From a virus, in IMG/VR virus record IMGVR_UViG_3300019752_000004, positions 18,850 through 82,849 of that record: 64,000 nucleotides of DNA, one strand, 5' to 3'. The notes beneath the pieces are model-generated. The model searched no databases, had not been told where the DNA came from, and saw only the letters and a list, made by a program, of their open reading frames with translations. Position numbers and translations under genes: made by a program. Positions 25,007 to 31,869 of the stretch are shown here, in pieces. Within the stretch, counting starts at the first letter, position 1, and each line of letters begins with the position of its first letter.

Positions 25007-26002
25007 ATGAACTTGAACAAATTGAGAACAATGCAGGGCAAAGGTACAGACGCACTTAAAAAACGTTTGGAAAAGGACGGTCAAAGTGGTGGATTTAAAA
25101 AGGATGAACGCATCTGGAAACAGAGTCCTAATAGCAAAAATATCTGCGAATGTCGTATCAGACTTCTGCCTATCCCTGCTGTAGATTTTAAGGGTGTAGA
25201 AGAAGGTAAATGGGAAGAAGATGATTTGACACCAGCAGCAAAGATTCAATCTGTATTCTTTCGCTCAAGCTCTAATCAGGTGTATGCTGAGAATTCTTTG
25301 CAGACGTTCGGTGAAGATGATCCTGTACGTGACATGGATGGACCTAACTGGGCTATCGCCAATGAAAATGATGATGAAGTGTTGAAAAAGATTTTGCGTA
25401 GAAGACTTCCACAGCACAAATTTTATGCAAATGCTTTGATCATCAATGATAGCACAAATCCAGAAAATAATGGTCAGGTTCGTCTTTTTGAATTCGGTAA
25501 GGCTATTTACAAAATCATTGAAGAAGCCAAAGAACCTGAATTTGCAGATCAGGAACCTATTGATGCCTTTTGTCCCTTTACTGGTGCAGACCTCATTCTT
25601 AATATTAAATATGAGAATCGAAAATTTAATGGTAACGATTGTAAGGTACCAAAGGATTTTGCTAACGTTAAATTTGATACACCTAAACCATTGTGCGATG
25701 GAGATGAAGAAGCTATTAAAGAGCTTTGGGAAAAATCATATTCTATCATGGAATTTTATGACCGTAAAAACTTTAAAACCTATGACGAACTTAAAAAACG
25801 TCTGATGAAAGTAATGGATTTGGATGAAGATTTGAAACCTAAAGGACTCGCATCTAAATCTACTGGTTCTAGTCTTGAAAATGATGTCAAGGAACGTCCT
25901 GCACAGGTATCTAAACCTAATGATAATGAAGCAGTCAATGAAACTCCTGTAGAACATACAGAAGATAATCTTGATGATAGGCTTGAAAAACTGTTAGGAT
26001 AG
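25007..26002 (+). CDS. 32: Single-stranded DNA-binding protein (T4 gp32)
   Basis: 331 residues (T4 gp32 has 301). The basic N-terminal LKKRLEK, the OB-fold region CECRIRLLPIP and VRLFEFGKAIYKII, and an acidic flexible C-terminal tail (DNLDDRLEKLLG) are all present. It coats ssDNA and recruits replication and recombination proteins through the tail. The segment equivalent to the T4 zinc site reads TFGEDDPVRDMDGPNW and has no cysteines, so the zinc ligands are absent. AAGGA precedes the ATG. Confidence 0.9.
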   Translation: MNLNKLRTMQGKGTDALKKRLEKDGQSGGFKKDERIWKQSPNSKNICECRIRLLPIPAVDFKGVEEGKWEEDDLTPAAKIQSVFFRSSSNQVYAENSLQTFGEDDPVRDMDGPNWAIANENDDEVLKKILRRRLPQHKFYANALIINDSTNPENNGQVRLFEFGKAIYKIIEEAKEPEFADQEPIDAFCPFTGADLILNIKYENRKFNGNDCKVPKDFANVKFDTPKPLCDGDEEAIKELWEKSYSIMEFYDRKNFKTYDELKKRLMKVMDLDEDLKPKGLASKSTGSSLENDVKERPAQVSKPNDNEAVNETPVEHTEDNLDDRLEKLLG

Positions 26003-26028
26003 ATTTAGAAATTAATTCATAAAAGTTG

Positions 26029-26090
26029 TTGACAACGTTTTTAAAGGTGTGTATTCCTGTATTTGTGAGCAGGTGATACACACCTTTTAC
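26029..26090 (+). promoter_or_regulatory. Promoter overlapping a terminator hairpin (module H4)
   Basis: TTGACA at 26029-26034, 17-base spacer, TATTCC at 26052-26057. AAGGTGTGTAT (26044-26054) pairs with 26076-26086 and is followed by T residues. It would terminate gene 32 mRNA and restart for the gene at 26112 with the usual AAAATGGAGAAC leader. Confidence 0.6.
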
Positions 26091-26111
26091 TTTAACAAAA
26101 TGGAGAACATT

Positions 26112-26507
26112 ATGGAACTTGAAGTTGTCATTAACAAATGTTATGGTGGGTTTGGATTGTCTTTGAATGCGGTTGTAAAATACTTAGAATTATGTGACCA
26201 AGATTATTATATATACCATGACAATCATAAGATCGCTGATTTGAGTGGTCATATTGGAAACGATGCAGACATGTACATTGTATGCACAGAGAATCATGGT
26301 GAATATATCTCTAACTCAAAAGTATTATCGGTGGATGTATTCAATTATCATACAATCAAAAGAACTGATAAAAATTTGATACATGTTGTGAGAGAGCTTG
26401 GAGAAATGGCAAATGTCAACGGATCAAATTTAAAAATTGAGTCAATTGAAATTGATTTGGATACTATGATCACTGATCTTGATGGATATGAAAATATTAA
26501 TCTTTAA
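26112..26507 (+). CDS. Hypothetical protein
   Basis: 131 residues beginning MELEVVINKCYGGFGLSLNA. That start resembles short conserved phage proteins beginning ...NxCYGGFGLS, whose role is unknown to me. ATG 26112 has GGAG at normal spacing; the upstream in-frame extension lies in the hairpin module. Confidence 0.68.
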   Translation: MELEVVINKCYGGFGLSLNAVVKYLELCDQDYYIYHDNHKIADLSGHIGNDADMYIVCTENHGEYISNSKVLSVDVFNYHTIKRTDKNLIHVVRELGEMANVNGSNLKIESIEIDLDTMITDLDGYENINL

Positions 26508-26556
26508 AAGTGCTGATGAAATTGAACGTGTAACAGCTTTGTACGAAAGTATTTAA
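26488..26556 (+). CDS. Tiny ORF sharing a peptide start with the broken gene at 30682
   Basis: 22 residues (MKILIFKSADEIERVTALYE and SI). The DEIERV coding bases GATGAAATTGAACGTGT nearly match those at the start of the broken gene at 30682. No good ribosome-binding site is seen. It may be a gene remnant left by recombination rather than a working gene. Confidence 0.25.
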   Translation: MKILIFKSADEIERVTALYESI

Positions 26557-26560
26557 CATT

Positions 26561-26612
26561 CACCCTGTTTATAAATATCTACATGAGTAGAAAATATAAA
26601 CAGGGTGTTTTT
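26561..26612 (+). promoter_or_regulatory. Late promoter and start codon of gene 4 inside a terminator-like hairpin
   Basis: CACCCTGTTTATA (26561-26573) is perfectly complementary to 26595-26607, followed by five T residues. The late promoter TATAAATA (26570-26577) overlaps the left arm, and the gene 4 ATG (26583) is in the loop. Read-through RNA could fold, terminating or hiding the start; RNA begun at the late promoter would lack the left arm. T4 genes e and soc use a similar hairpin to stop early translation. Confidence 0.65.
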
Positions 26613-27077
26613 GTACCTAAGAACCCACAAAAATATAAAGGCAATGTTAATAACATCATATATCGTAGTTCATGGGAACAGATAGCTTTTAGATTCTGCG
26701 ACCAGACTACAGATGTTATATGGTGGCAAAGTGAAGAAACTGTAATCGAATATATTTCACCAGTTGATAATAATTCTCACAGATATTATATGGATATCAC
26801 TATGTGTGTAAGACAAGCATCTGGTAAAGAACAGGTGTTCATGGTCGAAATCAAACCTAAAGAACAGACTGTATTTCCTCAGAGGAAACGGAAAAAAGAG
26901 TTGACATTTCTAAAAGAAGTTGAAACATATAGTATTAACGCAGCAAAATGGAATGCAGCTAAAAAGGTTTGTGAACGACATGGATATAAATTTTTAATCT
27001 GGACACAGGATCATCTATTGCCTAAAAAGCCAGCTAGATTAAAAAGATTTAAAAAACCTGTTGACAAACGAAAATGA
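26583..27077 (+). CDS. 4: Head completion protein (T4 gp4/gp50, TnsA-like nuclease fold)
   Basis: 164 residues (T4 gp4 has 150). NIIYRSSWEQIAFRFCD, HRYYMDITM and VFMVEIKPKEQ supply the Glu, Asp and Glu-x-Lys of a TnsA-like nuclease core, the known signature of gp4. It completes filled heads before tail joining. A perfect late promoter lies 6 bases before the ATG. Its last codons contain the -35 element of the next early promoter. Confidence 0.88.
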   Translation: MSRKYKQGVFVPKNPQKYKGNVNNIIYRSSWEQIAFRFCDQTTDVIWWQSEETVIEYISPVDNNSHRYYMDITMCVRQASGKEQVFMVEIKPKEQTVFPQRKRKKELTFLKEVETYSINAAKWNAAKKVCERHGYKFLIWTQDHLLPKKPARLKRFKKPVDKRK

Positions 27078-27089
27078 GTTGAATATAAC
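27061..27089 (+). promoter_or_regulatory. Early sigma70-type promoter P1
   Basis: TTGACA (27061-27066), 17-base spacer, TATAAC (27084-27089), followed by a conserved leader ACTGGATTCATGGAAGGCAA and TTAACAAAATGGAG. The same promoter and leader recur at 31131, 31498 and 33407. The -35 lies in the end of gene 4. Confidence 0.75.
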
Positions 27090-27139
27090 TGGATTCATGG
27101 AAGGCAAAGATTTATAAACTTAACAAAATGGAGTTCGTG

Positions 27140-27343
27140 ATGGAAAAGGCATTTATTATTGTACGTGTGGTTGACAATCTCAGATGGAATGAAACAACAA
27201 AATACAACCAGTGTGTTATGTTGGATGAAGAACTTGCCAATAAAAAGTGTGATGAACTGAATACAGAAGCACGGGTGCATAATGCTGGCAATGGTCATGT
27301 TAAAAACAGTTACCGTGTAGAAATCGTTAACGTGGAGAAATAA
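27140..27343 (+). CDS. Small hypothetical early protein
   Basis: 67 residues, MEKAFIIVRVVDNLRWNETT to the end. ATG 27140 follows GGAG; the in-frame ATG at 27128 is part of the leader. It is the first gene behind promoter P1. No family is recognised. Confidence 0.6.
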   Translation: MEKAFIIVRVVDNLRWNETTKYNQCVMLDEELANKKCDELNTEARVHNAGNGHVKNSYRVEIVNVEK

Positions 27344-27344
27344 A

Positions 27345-27590
27345 ATGAAACTGTATGGATTGAGACATAAAGAAACTGGGGTAATCCTCCGTGTTATTAC
27401 ACCACTTCCACAGGACCATTATTTAACAGTTAGACCAATTGGCGGTGTATGGGCTACACCTAACTACGATGATGCACTTTATGTGGCTAATAATGAAAAC
27501 TTAGAATTTGCAGCATGTCCATACAATAGACCACAAAATGGTTATTGTGGTTACCTCGAAGTTGTTGAACTTGAAATCGTGGAGAAATAA
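27345..27590 (+). CDS. Small hypothetical early protein
   Basis: 81 residues starting MKLYGLRHKETGVILRVITP. GGAGAAATAAA precedes the ATG, as for the following gene. It may share ancestry with short phage proteins of the form KETGxxLRV, but no function is known. Confidence 0.6.
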   Translation: MKLYGLRHKETGVILRVITPLPQDHYLTVRPIGGVWATPNYDDALYVANNENLEFAACPYNRPQNGYCGYLEVVELEIVEK

Positions 27591-27591
27591 A

Positions 27592-27861
27592 ATGGAAGTT
27601 AAATACGCATTGGATAAACGAAATTTCAAAATTATCAGTGGCGAATATCGTGAGGAAACCGTTGGATACGTTAGAGAGTTCTACCTTGGAAAAACTCAGA
27701 TTTATGGTGTGCCTATTTTTGACACAATGGAACAGTTATATGAGCATTATAATACACTTCTGGCATCTGAGAAACACCGTGGTGAACTGATTATAACTGA
27801 AGCAGCGTCTAACATGGTCAAACTTACTAAATTGTGTTTCGGCAATGATTCTGTTCTTTAA
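27592..27861 (+). CDS. Hypothetical early protein
   Basis: 89 residues from ATG 27592, with GGAG at normal spacing. A longer in-frame start at 27508 would lie inside the preceding gene. No recognised motif. Confidence 0.6.
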   Translation: MEVKYALDKRNFKIISGEYREETVGYVREFYLGKTQIYGVPIFDTMEQLYEHYNTLLASEKHRGELIITEAASNMVKLTKLCFGNDSVL

Positions 27862-27905
27862 ACCTCATACAGACCATTATATTGGTCACAATAAAGGATA
27901 TTAAA

Positions 27906-28133
27906 ATGAAACGTAAACTTGAGATTGGTGATTCATTTATTGATAGGTATGAAAATGGTTACATATTCTCTGGCATCGTTGGTGGTAGTGTATGCCTTAC
28001 TATGATGCTTGGAACCGTACCAGTTCCTTTATATTTCAAAGTCAATGAAATGCACTATTACCGTGATGTATTTATTGTAGAGTCTGATACAGTTGATGGT
28101 GAAACATATGTGTATGTAGAGATGCACAAATAA
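27906..28133 (+). CDS. Small hypothetical early protein
   Basis: 75 residues, beginning MKRKLEIGDSFIDRYENGYI and beta-rich. AAAGGATATTAAA precedes ATG 27906 and the same leader recurs before the next gene. No family is recognised. Confidence 0.6.
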   Translation: MKRKLEIGDSFIDRYENGYIFSGIVGGSVCLTMMLGTVPVPLYFKVNEMHYYRDVFIVESDTVDGETYVYVEMHK

Positions 28134-28144
28134 AGGATATTGAA

Positions 28145-28312
28145 ATGAAACCAGTTGTAGGAAAATACTATTACATCCGAATTGTTGAACTTTCAGAAGA
28201 TGTTCTTGATTTAACTACATTCACCACATACTGTTTTATGGTAATTGGTTTCATGGGTCCGTTAGGGACTCTCTATTTAACATCAGAGAAAAAGGTTGGT
28301 TTCAATGACTAA
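28145..28312 (+). CDS. Small protein with hydrophobic segment
   Basis: 55 residues: MKPVVGKYYYIRIVELSEDV, then a hydrophobic stretch YCFMVIGFMGPLGTLYL. AAAGGATATTGAA precedes the ATG. It overlaps the next gene by 8 bases. Confidence 0.5.
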   Translation: MKPVVGKYYYIRIVELSEDVLDLTTFTTYCFMVIGFMGPLGTLYLTSEKKVGFND

Positions 28313-28688
28313 AGACACAGAAGTAATTTCAGAATGTGTACAGTTGCTTGATCTCAATTATGAACGTGAATTTCTACTCAGTGAGTTGAATAAACACCTG
28401 ACACATCCACTCGAAAAAGAACATGTAACATACATCACATCTAATAAAGATTTGGATAGAAGACTGACAAACCAATGGCAGACGTTTTTAGAAGTTGTTG
28501 ATGAGTATATTGACACCTATGATCTTAGATATGAACTTGAAACCATCAATGGTTTTGACTGGATGCTTGTATTTTATCAAAACCTCTATCTTTTTAAAAT
28601 TTATAAGAAACCACAGGATGTAGACGCATCTAATTATATGGAAGAATTCATGTTGAATCTAATCAAGACTTCAAAGTGTGGTTTCTAA
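28305..28688 (+). CDS. Hypothetical early protein
   Basis: 127 residues starting MTKDTEVISECVQLLDLNYE, acidic and helical. ATG 28305 is preferred to the TTG at 28296. It ends within the late promoter of the next gene. Confidence 0.62.
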   Translation: MTKDTEVISECVQLLDLNYEREFLLSELNKHLTHPLEKEHVTYITSNKDLDRRLTNQWQTFLEVVDEYIDTYDLRYELETINGFDWMLVFYQNLYLFKIYKKPQDVDASNYMEEFMLNLIKTSKCGF

Positions 28689-28696
28689 CATAAATA
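28689..28696 (+). promoter_or_regulatory. T4-type late promoter for the gene at 28702
   Basis: CATAAATA directly follows the previous stop region and lies 6 bases before ATG 28702, close spacing like that seen for gene 4. Confidence 0.5.
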
Positions 28697-28701
28697 GGGA
28701 T

Positions 28702-29388
28702 ATGGCACCTAAAAAACAAAAACAAGATTTTCTAAGCGCAACTGAAAGACAACAGTCTGGTGATATTGCTGCACGTTATAAAAATGCCTACAGGAACTCT
28801 GTAGGTCAACGTGCGGCTCTTCACACACGTAAAGCACATCAATGGTACATGAAACGTATCTCAAAGGATGTGAAACAGGCTAACAGTCTGAGAAAGAAAG
28901 TTGTAGGTGAAGAAAAATATAGAAGACGGGGTAGAGGGGAAATTAGAATAGGTGATTTGTATCTGTTTCAATATCCTGATCCAGTTCATAAAGACACCTT
29001 ACCATATTATGATACATGGCCCTGTGTATTCTTTTTTGATGAATACACATCAAAGGCTGGTAAACGTATTGTGCTTGGTTTAAATTTCCACTATCTGCCG
29101 CCAGCACTCCGATATAAATTATTTGATGATCTACTTAAACTCAGAAATGAAAAACGGTATAGACCAACCACTCGGTTGAAAATGAGTTGGAAGACCATCA
29201 AAGCAGCTTCAAAAACAAATGCATATGCGGCAGCTGTACACGCATATAGAGTTGACAGAATACGTGGTGGTCTGATAAAGGTTAATCCTACTGACTGGGC
29301 ACAAGTTATTGCATTGCCTATTGCTAACTGGAAAAAATCTAGTAGACAAAATGTATATGCTGATACAAAATCTAAATTGAGGAAGTAG
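28702..29388 (+). CDS. 2: Probable DNA end protector protein (T4 gp2-like)
   Basis: 228 residues (T4 gp2 has 274). The segment RIGDLYLFQYPDP...TLPYYDTWPCVFFFDE followed by GLNFHYLPPALRYKLFD matches my recollection of the T4-like gp2 family, and T4 genes 2 and 4 are neighbours as here. gp2 caps the packaged DNA end and protects it from RecBCD. The N-terminal 70 residues are basic. The assignment is by pattern and context. Confidence 0.55.
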   Translation: MAPKKQKQDFLSATERQQSGDIAARYKNAYRNSVGQRAALHTRKAHQWYMKRISKDVKQANSLRKKVVGEEKYRRRGRGEIRIGDLYLFQYPDPVHKDTLPYYDTWPCVFFFDEYTSKAGKRIVLGLNFHYLPPALRYKLFDDLLKLRNEKRYRPTTRLKMSWKTIKAASKTNAYAAAVHAYRVDRIRGGLIKVNPTDWAQVIALPIANWKKSSRQNVYADTKSKLRK

Positions 29389-29389
29389 T

Positions 29390-29800
29390 ATGAAAGATTT
29401 AGGAATGATTGAATCTCATGATGACATCAATCAATATATCATCGCTATAGGTGATGAAAGATTTTATAATATGAAACCTATACACGGATTCAATATATTT
29501 GGATTATTAGAATATAAAGATGAAATACATTTTATGTGTGCAGATGATGGTCATTATTGGTCCGAAGGTATTGTGAACCCAGTCAATATCAATAAATTTC
29601 GTGAATTTGTCTGTATGTTGGAAAACGCTATTGATATTAAGAAATCTAGAATTATTATAAGAAATAAAAAATTGTTCCGTAACAATGATTATTGTTGTAA
29701 AATTGATGGAAAGACTATTTCTATGATTTTTGAGGATATAAATCTTACTTTCGATATCGCGTGGCTTCCAGTGTTGATTAAAACATTAGATATAGAATAG
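29390..29800 (+). CDS. Hypothetical protein
   Basis: 136 residues starting MKDLGMIESHDDINQYIIAI. It follows the gp2-like gene by one base with GAGGAAG as ribosome-binding site. No motif is recognised. Confidence 0.62.
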   Translation: MKDLGMIESHDDINQYIIAIGDERFYNMKPIHGFNIFGLLEYKDEIHFMCADDGHYWSEGIVNPVNINKFREFVCMLENAIDIKKSRIIIRNKKLFRNNDYCCKIDGKTISMIFEDINLTFDIAWLPVLIKTLDIE

Positions 29801-29808
29801 GAATTAGT

Positions 29809-30081
29809 ATGTATTTGAAAAAGGAAAAGAGAAAAGTTGAAGTTGTGAGTGAAGTTGATGTATTGTTTGTGACGGTCCAATGTGATCGTTGTGGTAAAAT
29901 TGAAGAATTGGAAGACAAAGAACCTGATGACTATTTATATCAGAGTATCACATATGTCAATGGTTGGGCTGTTGTTATTGCGGAGTCTAAAAACCATGAT
30001 AGGGATAATATAAACATCTGTCCTGATTGCACAAAAAGCTTCTTTGAAGAATATACAAAATTTCATAAATTAGATGATTAA
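29809..30081 (+). CDS. Zinc-ribbon-like protein
   Basis: 90 residues with CDRCGK near residue 25 and ICPDCTKSF near residue 73, two CxxC pairs typical of a zinc ribbon. It overlaps the next gene by 8 bases. Confidence 0.62.
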   Translation: MYLKKEKRKVEVVSEVDVLFVTVQCDRCGKIEELEDKEPDDYLYQSITYVNGWAVVIAESKNHDRDNINICPDCTKSFFEEYTKFHKLDD

Positions 30082-30379
30082 CATTGAACATATTGAAAAG
30101 ACTCTAAATGATTTGTTGGAATCATACGGATATGGTAAGAAAATGGTTTTAATAGAATCATCTGGTGCCAAAATCGAATTATCTGCCAATTTAGAACGTG
30201 AACGGATGTTGCAAGGGTTTGACGATATCAATAATTCATGGGATATTAGATCAATGAATAAAATGATTCGTAGACAAAACACTGTTACTGAATTTGTTAA
30301 AATCCCAAAGGGTACTGGAATGATTCGAAGACGTGGAAACAACACTGGATATAGAAGAGAACGTTTTTACAGACGATGA
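30074..30379 (+). CDS. Hypothetical protein with basic C-terminus
   Basis: 101 residues. The N-terminal half is helical and acidic, the C-terminus Arg-rich (GMIRRRGNNTGYRRERFYRR). It may bind nucleic acid. A terminator hairpin follows at 30386. Confidence 0.6.
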   Translation: MINIEHIEKTLNDLLESYGYGKKMVLIESSGAKIELSANLERERMLQGFDDINNSWDIRSMNKMIRRQNTVTEFVKIPKGTGMIRRRGNNTGYRRERFYRR

Positions 30380-30385
30380 ATAAAC

Positions 30386-30439
30386 ACCCGAAACCCCGTA
30401 TCATGAATACGTAATATGATTTAATCAGGGGTTTTGGGT
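30386..30439 (+). terminator. Terminator-like hairpin
   Basis: ACCCGAAACCCC (30386-30397) pairs with GGGGTTTTGGGT (30428-30439), with one G-U pair, across a 30-base loop. A short TTAATT tract follows. Confidence 0.55.
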
Positions 30440-30458
30440 TAATTAAAAGGAGTGATGA

Positions 30459-30668
30459 ATGGGTAGTAGTTATCAATCTACATATGTAAATGGTAAGAGA
30501 ATTGTTGTTGAAACCAGTGGCCATAAGATTTTCATCAATGGGCACGAACTTTCAGATGATATGAAATCTATTGTTAAGAAAGATTTTGGTTCCAATGGAT
30601 TCGTAACTGGGTTTATGATTGGTATTGCAGTTCCTTTTGTTCTGCAATTTATTTATAACTTGTTTTAA
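30459..30668 (+). CDS. Small membrane protein
   Basis: 69 residues. A polar N-terminus (MGSSYQSTYVNGKRIVVETS) is followed by one C-terminal transmembrane helix (FMIGIAVPFVLQFIYNLF). AGGAG lies 5 bases before ATG 30459. C-tail-anchored topology; function unknown. Confidence 0.62.
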   Translation: MGSSYQSTYVNGKRIVVETSGHKIFINGHELSDDMKSIVKKDFGSNGFVTGFMIGIAVPFVLQFIYNLF

Positions 30669-30681
30669 AATGGAGAACAAA

Positions 30682-31110
30682 ATGAATGAAATTGAACGTG
30701 TGAAGACATAATTAAGAAATCTTGATCCAGATAATTATGTTGGCAAGCATATTACATGCACTGCACCTGAATATGATGGATATCCAGAATTTAAATGTCC
30801 ATGTGTAGTAACTGGATTTGATTATGATATTGGTATCAGCATTCAAGCAAGTGAAGATTGTAGCAATGAATATGAATATACATCTGCTTATAAAAATGAA
30901 TATATTCTTTGTCTTAATGGTCCATCGTCACCAGTAGTGAAGAAAATTAGTGTTGAAAATAGAATGGGTGAAGATGTATATACCAACATGTTTAAATACC
31001 TTGTCAATGCAATAGATATCGGTGATGTTAATTATGATGATCTTGAAGAATCTAAAGGTTCTTATATTGCAGGACATCCTACATCGGATACATGTGCATT
31101 TGCTCAATAA
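30682..31110 (+). pseudogene. Small gene interrupted by an in-frame stop at codon 10
   Basis: After the standard AAAATGGAGAACAAA leader, ATG 30682 opens MNEIERVKT, then a TAA at 30709-30711. The same frame continues without a stop for 132 codons (LRNLDPDNYVGKHITCTAPE and onward) to 31110. The first codons resemble the peptide at 26512 (DEIERV). Either the 5' end was replaced by recombination and the gene is dead, or the base call is wrong. The downstream frame has no early ATG. Confidence 0.6.
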
Positions 31111-31130
31111 TAAAAAATTTAAAAAACTTG

Positions 31131-31159
31131 TTGACAAGTGAATGAGGTCTGCATATAAC
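31131..31159 (+). promoter_or_regulatory. Early sigma70-type promoter P2 (cassette 1)
   Basis: TTGACA (31131-31136), 17-base spacer, TATAAC (31154-31159), then the shared leader TAGACTCATGGAAGG and TTAACAAAATGGAGAA. Nearly identical to P3 and P4. Confidence 0.8.
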
Positions 31160-31212
31160 TAGACTCATGGAAGGGAGAATTCCTTAATAACTTAACAAAA
31201 TGGAGAAAGAAA

Positions 31213-31404
31213 ATGAATGTTCATGAAATGCGTATCATCCTCAATAAGATTTACAACGGAAATGTGTTATATGAATCTGATGACACAGACACTCTATTTC
31301 ATGAAGGTCTGATTACTACAACTAAAGTTAATTGTTGCGGAGAGGTTCATCCGTTAATAATCCTAACCCCACTCGGTGAACGTGTGAGAAGTAATTTTAA
31401 ATAG
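31213..31404 (+). CDS. Small cassette-1 protein
   Basis: 63 residues beginning MNVHEMRIILNKIYNGNVLY. The start MxVHE is shared with the cassette-2 product (MTVHEIQNQLAPY), and both are 63 residues, which suggests diverged paralogues. It has its own promoter (P2) and terminator. Confidence 0.65.
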   Translation: MNVHEMRIILNKIYNGNVLYESDDTDTLFHEGLITTTKVNCCGEVHPLIILTPLGERVRSNFK

Positions 31405-31431
31405 TTTGTCACCACACCATACATAAATTTT

Positions 31432-31473
31432 ACCCCTAGTAGAAACATTAATTCTACTAGGGGTTTCTTGTTT
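31432..31473 (+). terminator. Intrinsic terminator T1 (cassette 1)
   Basis: ACCCCTAGTAGAA (31432-31444) pairs perfectly with 31452-31464 and is followed by TTTCTTGTTT. Near-identical copies are T2 (31798) and T3 (34033). Confidence 0.88.
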
Positions 31474-31475
31474 CT

Positions 31476-31483
31476 GATAAATA
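31476..31483 (+). promoter_or_regulatory. Late-promoter-like GATAAATA after T1
   Basis: GATAAATA follows T1 exactly as after T2 and T3, but here the next gene is another early cassette. It looks like a leftover of cassette duplication. Confidence 0.4.
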
Positions 31484-31497
31484 CTTTTAAAAACTTG

Positions 31498-31526
31498 TTG
31501 ACAAGTGAATATGGTCTGTATATAAC
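31498..31526 (+). promoter_or_regulatory. Early sigma70-type promoter P3 (cassette 2)
   Basis: TTGACA (31498-31503), 17-base spacer, TATAAC (31521-31526), with the same leader as P2 and P4. Confidence 0.8.
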
Positions 31527-31577
31527 TAGACTCATGGAAGGCAAATCCTTAATAACTTAACAAAATGGAGATACAAA

Positions 31578-31769
31578 ATGACTGTTCATGAAATCCAAAA
31601 TCAATTAGCACCGTATAGACTATATTGGGATTCTAATGACGATTGTGTATATAATGAAGATGATGTCTTCTTTGAATATGTACCTTACAACGATATGGTG
31701 GGTTTTATTTCTAGATGTATAACCGGAGAAGCATTTTCTGCACAGAAAATTATTACAGCTGGCGAATAA
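31578..31769 (+). CDS. Small cassette-2 protein
   Basis: 63 residues, MTVHEIQNQLAPYRLYWDSN to the end, acidic. Same length and start as the cassette-1 product. It sits between P3 and T2 and is probably an early gene placed inside the late region. Confidence 0.65.
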   Translation: MTVHEIQNQLAPYRLYWDSNDDCVYNEDDVFFEYVPYNDMVGFISRCITGEAFSAQKIITAGE

Positions 31770-31797
31770 GACAACCAATTAAACAAACCAAAATTTT

Positions 31798-31840
31798 ACC
31801 CCTAGTAGAAACCTTCATTCTACTAGGGGTTTCTTGTTTC
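31798..31840 (+). terminator. Intrinsic terminator T2 (cassette 2)
   Basis: CCCCTAGTAGAA (31799-31810) pairs with 31818-31829, extended by one A-T pair, followed by TTTCTTGTTT. Confidence 0.88.
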
Positions 31841-31841
31841 T

Positions 31842-31849
31842 GATAAATA
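31842..31849 (+). promoter_or_regulatory. Late promoter for genes 48-53
   Basis: GATAAATA lies 20 bases before the gene 48 start, with AAAAGAGAT as ribosome-binding region. One mismatch to the T4 late consensus. Confidence 0.55.
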
Positions 31850-31869
31850 CTTTTAAAAGAGATATTTTT

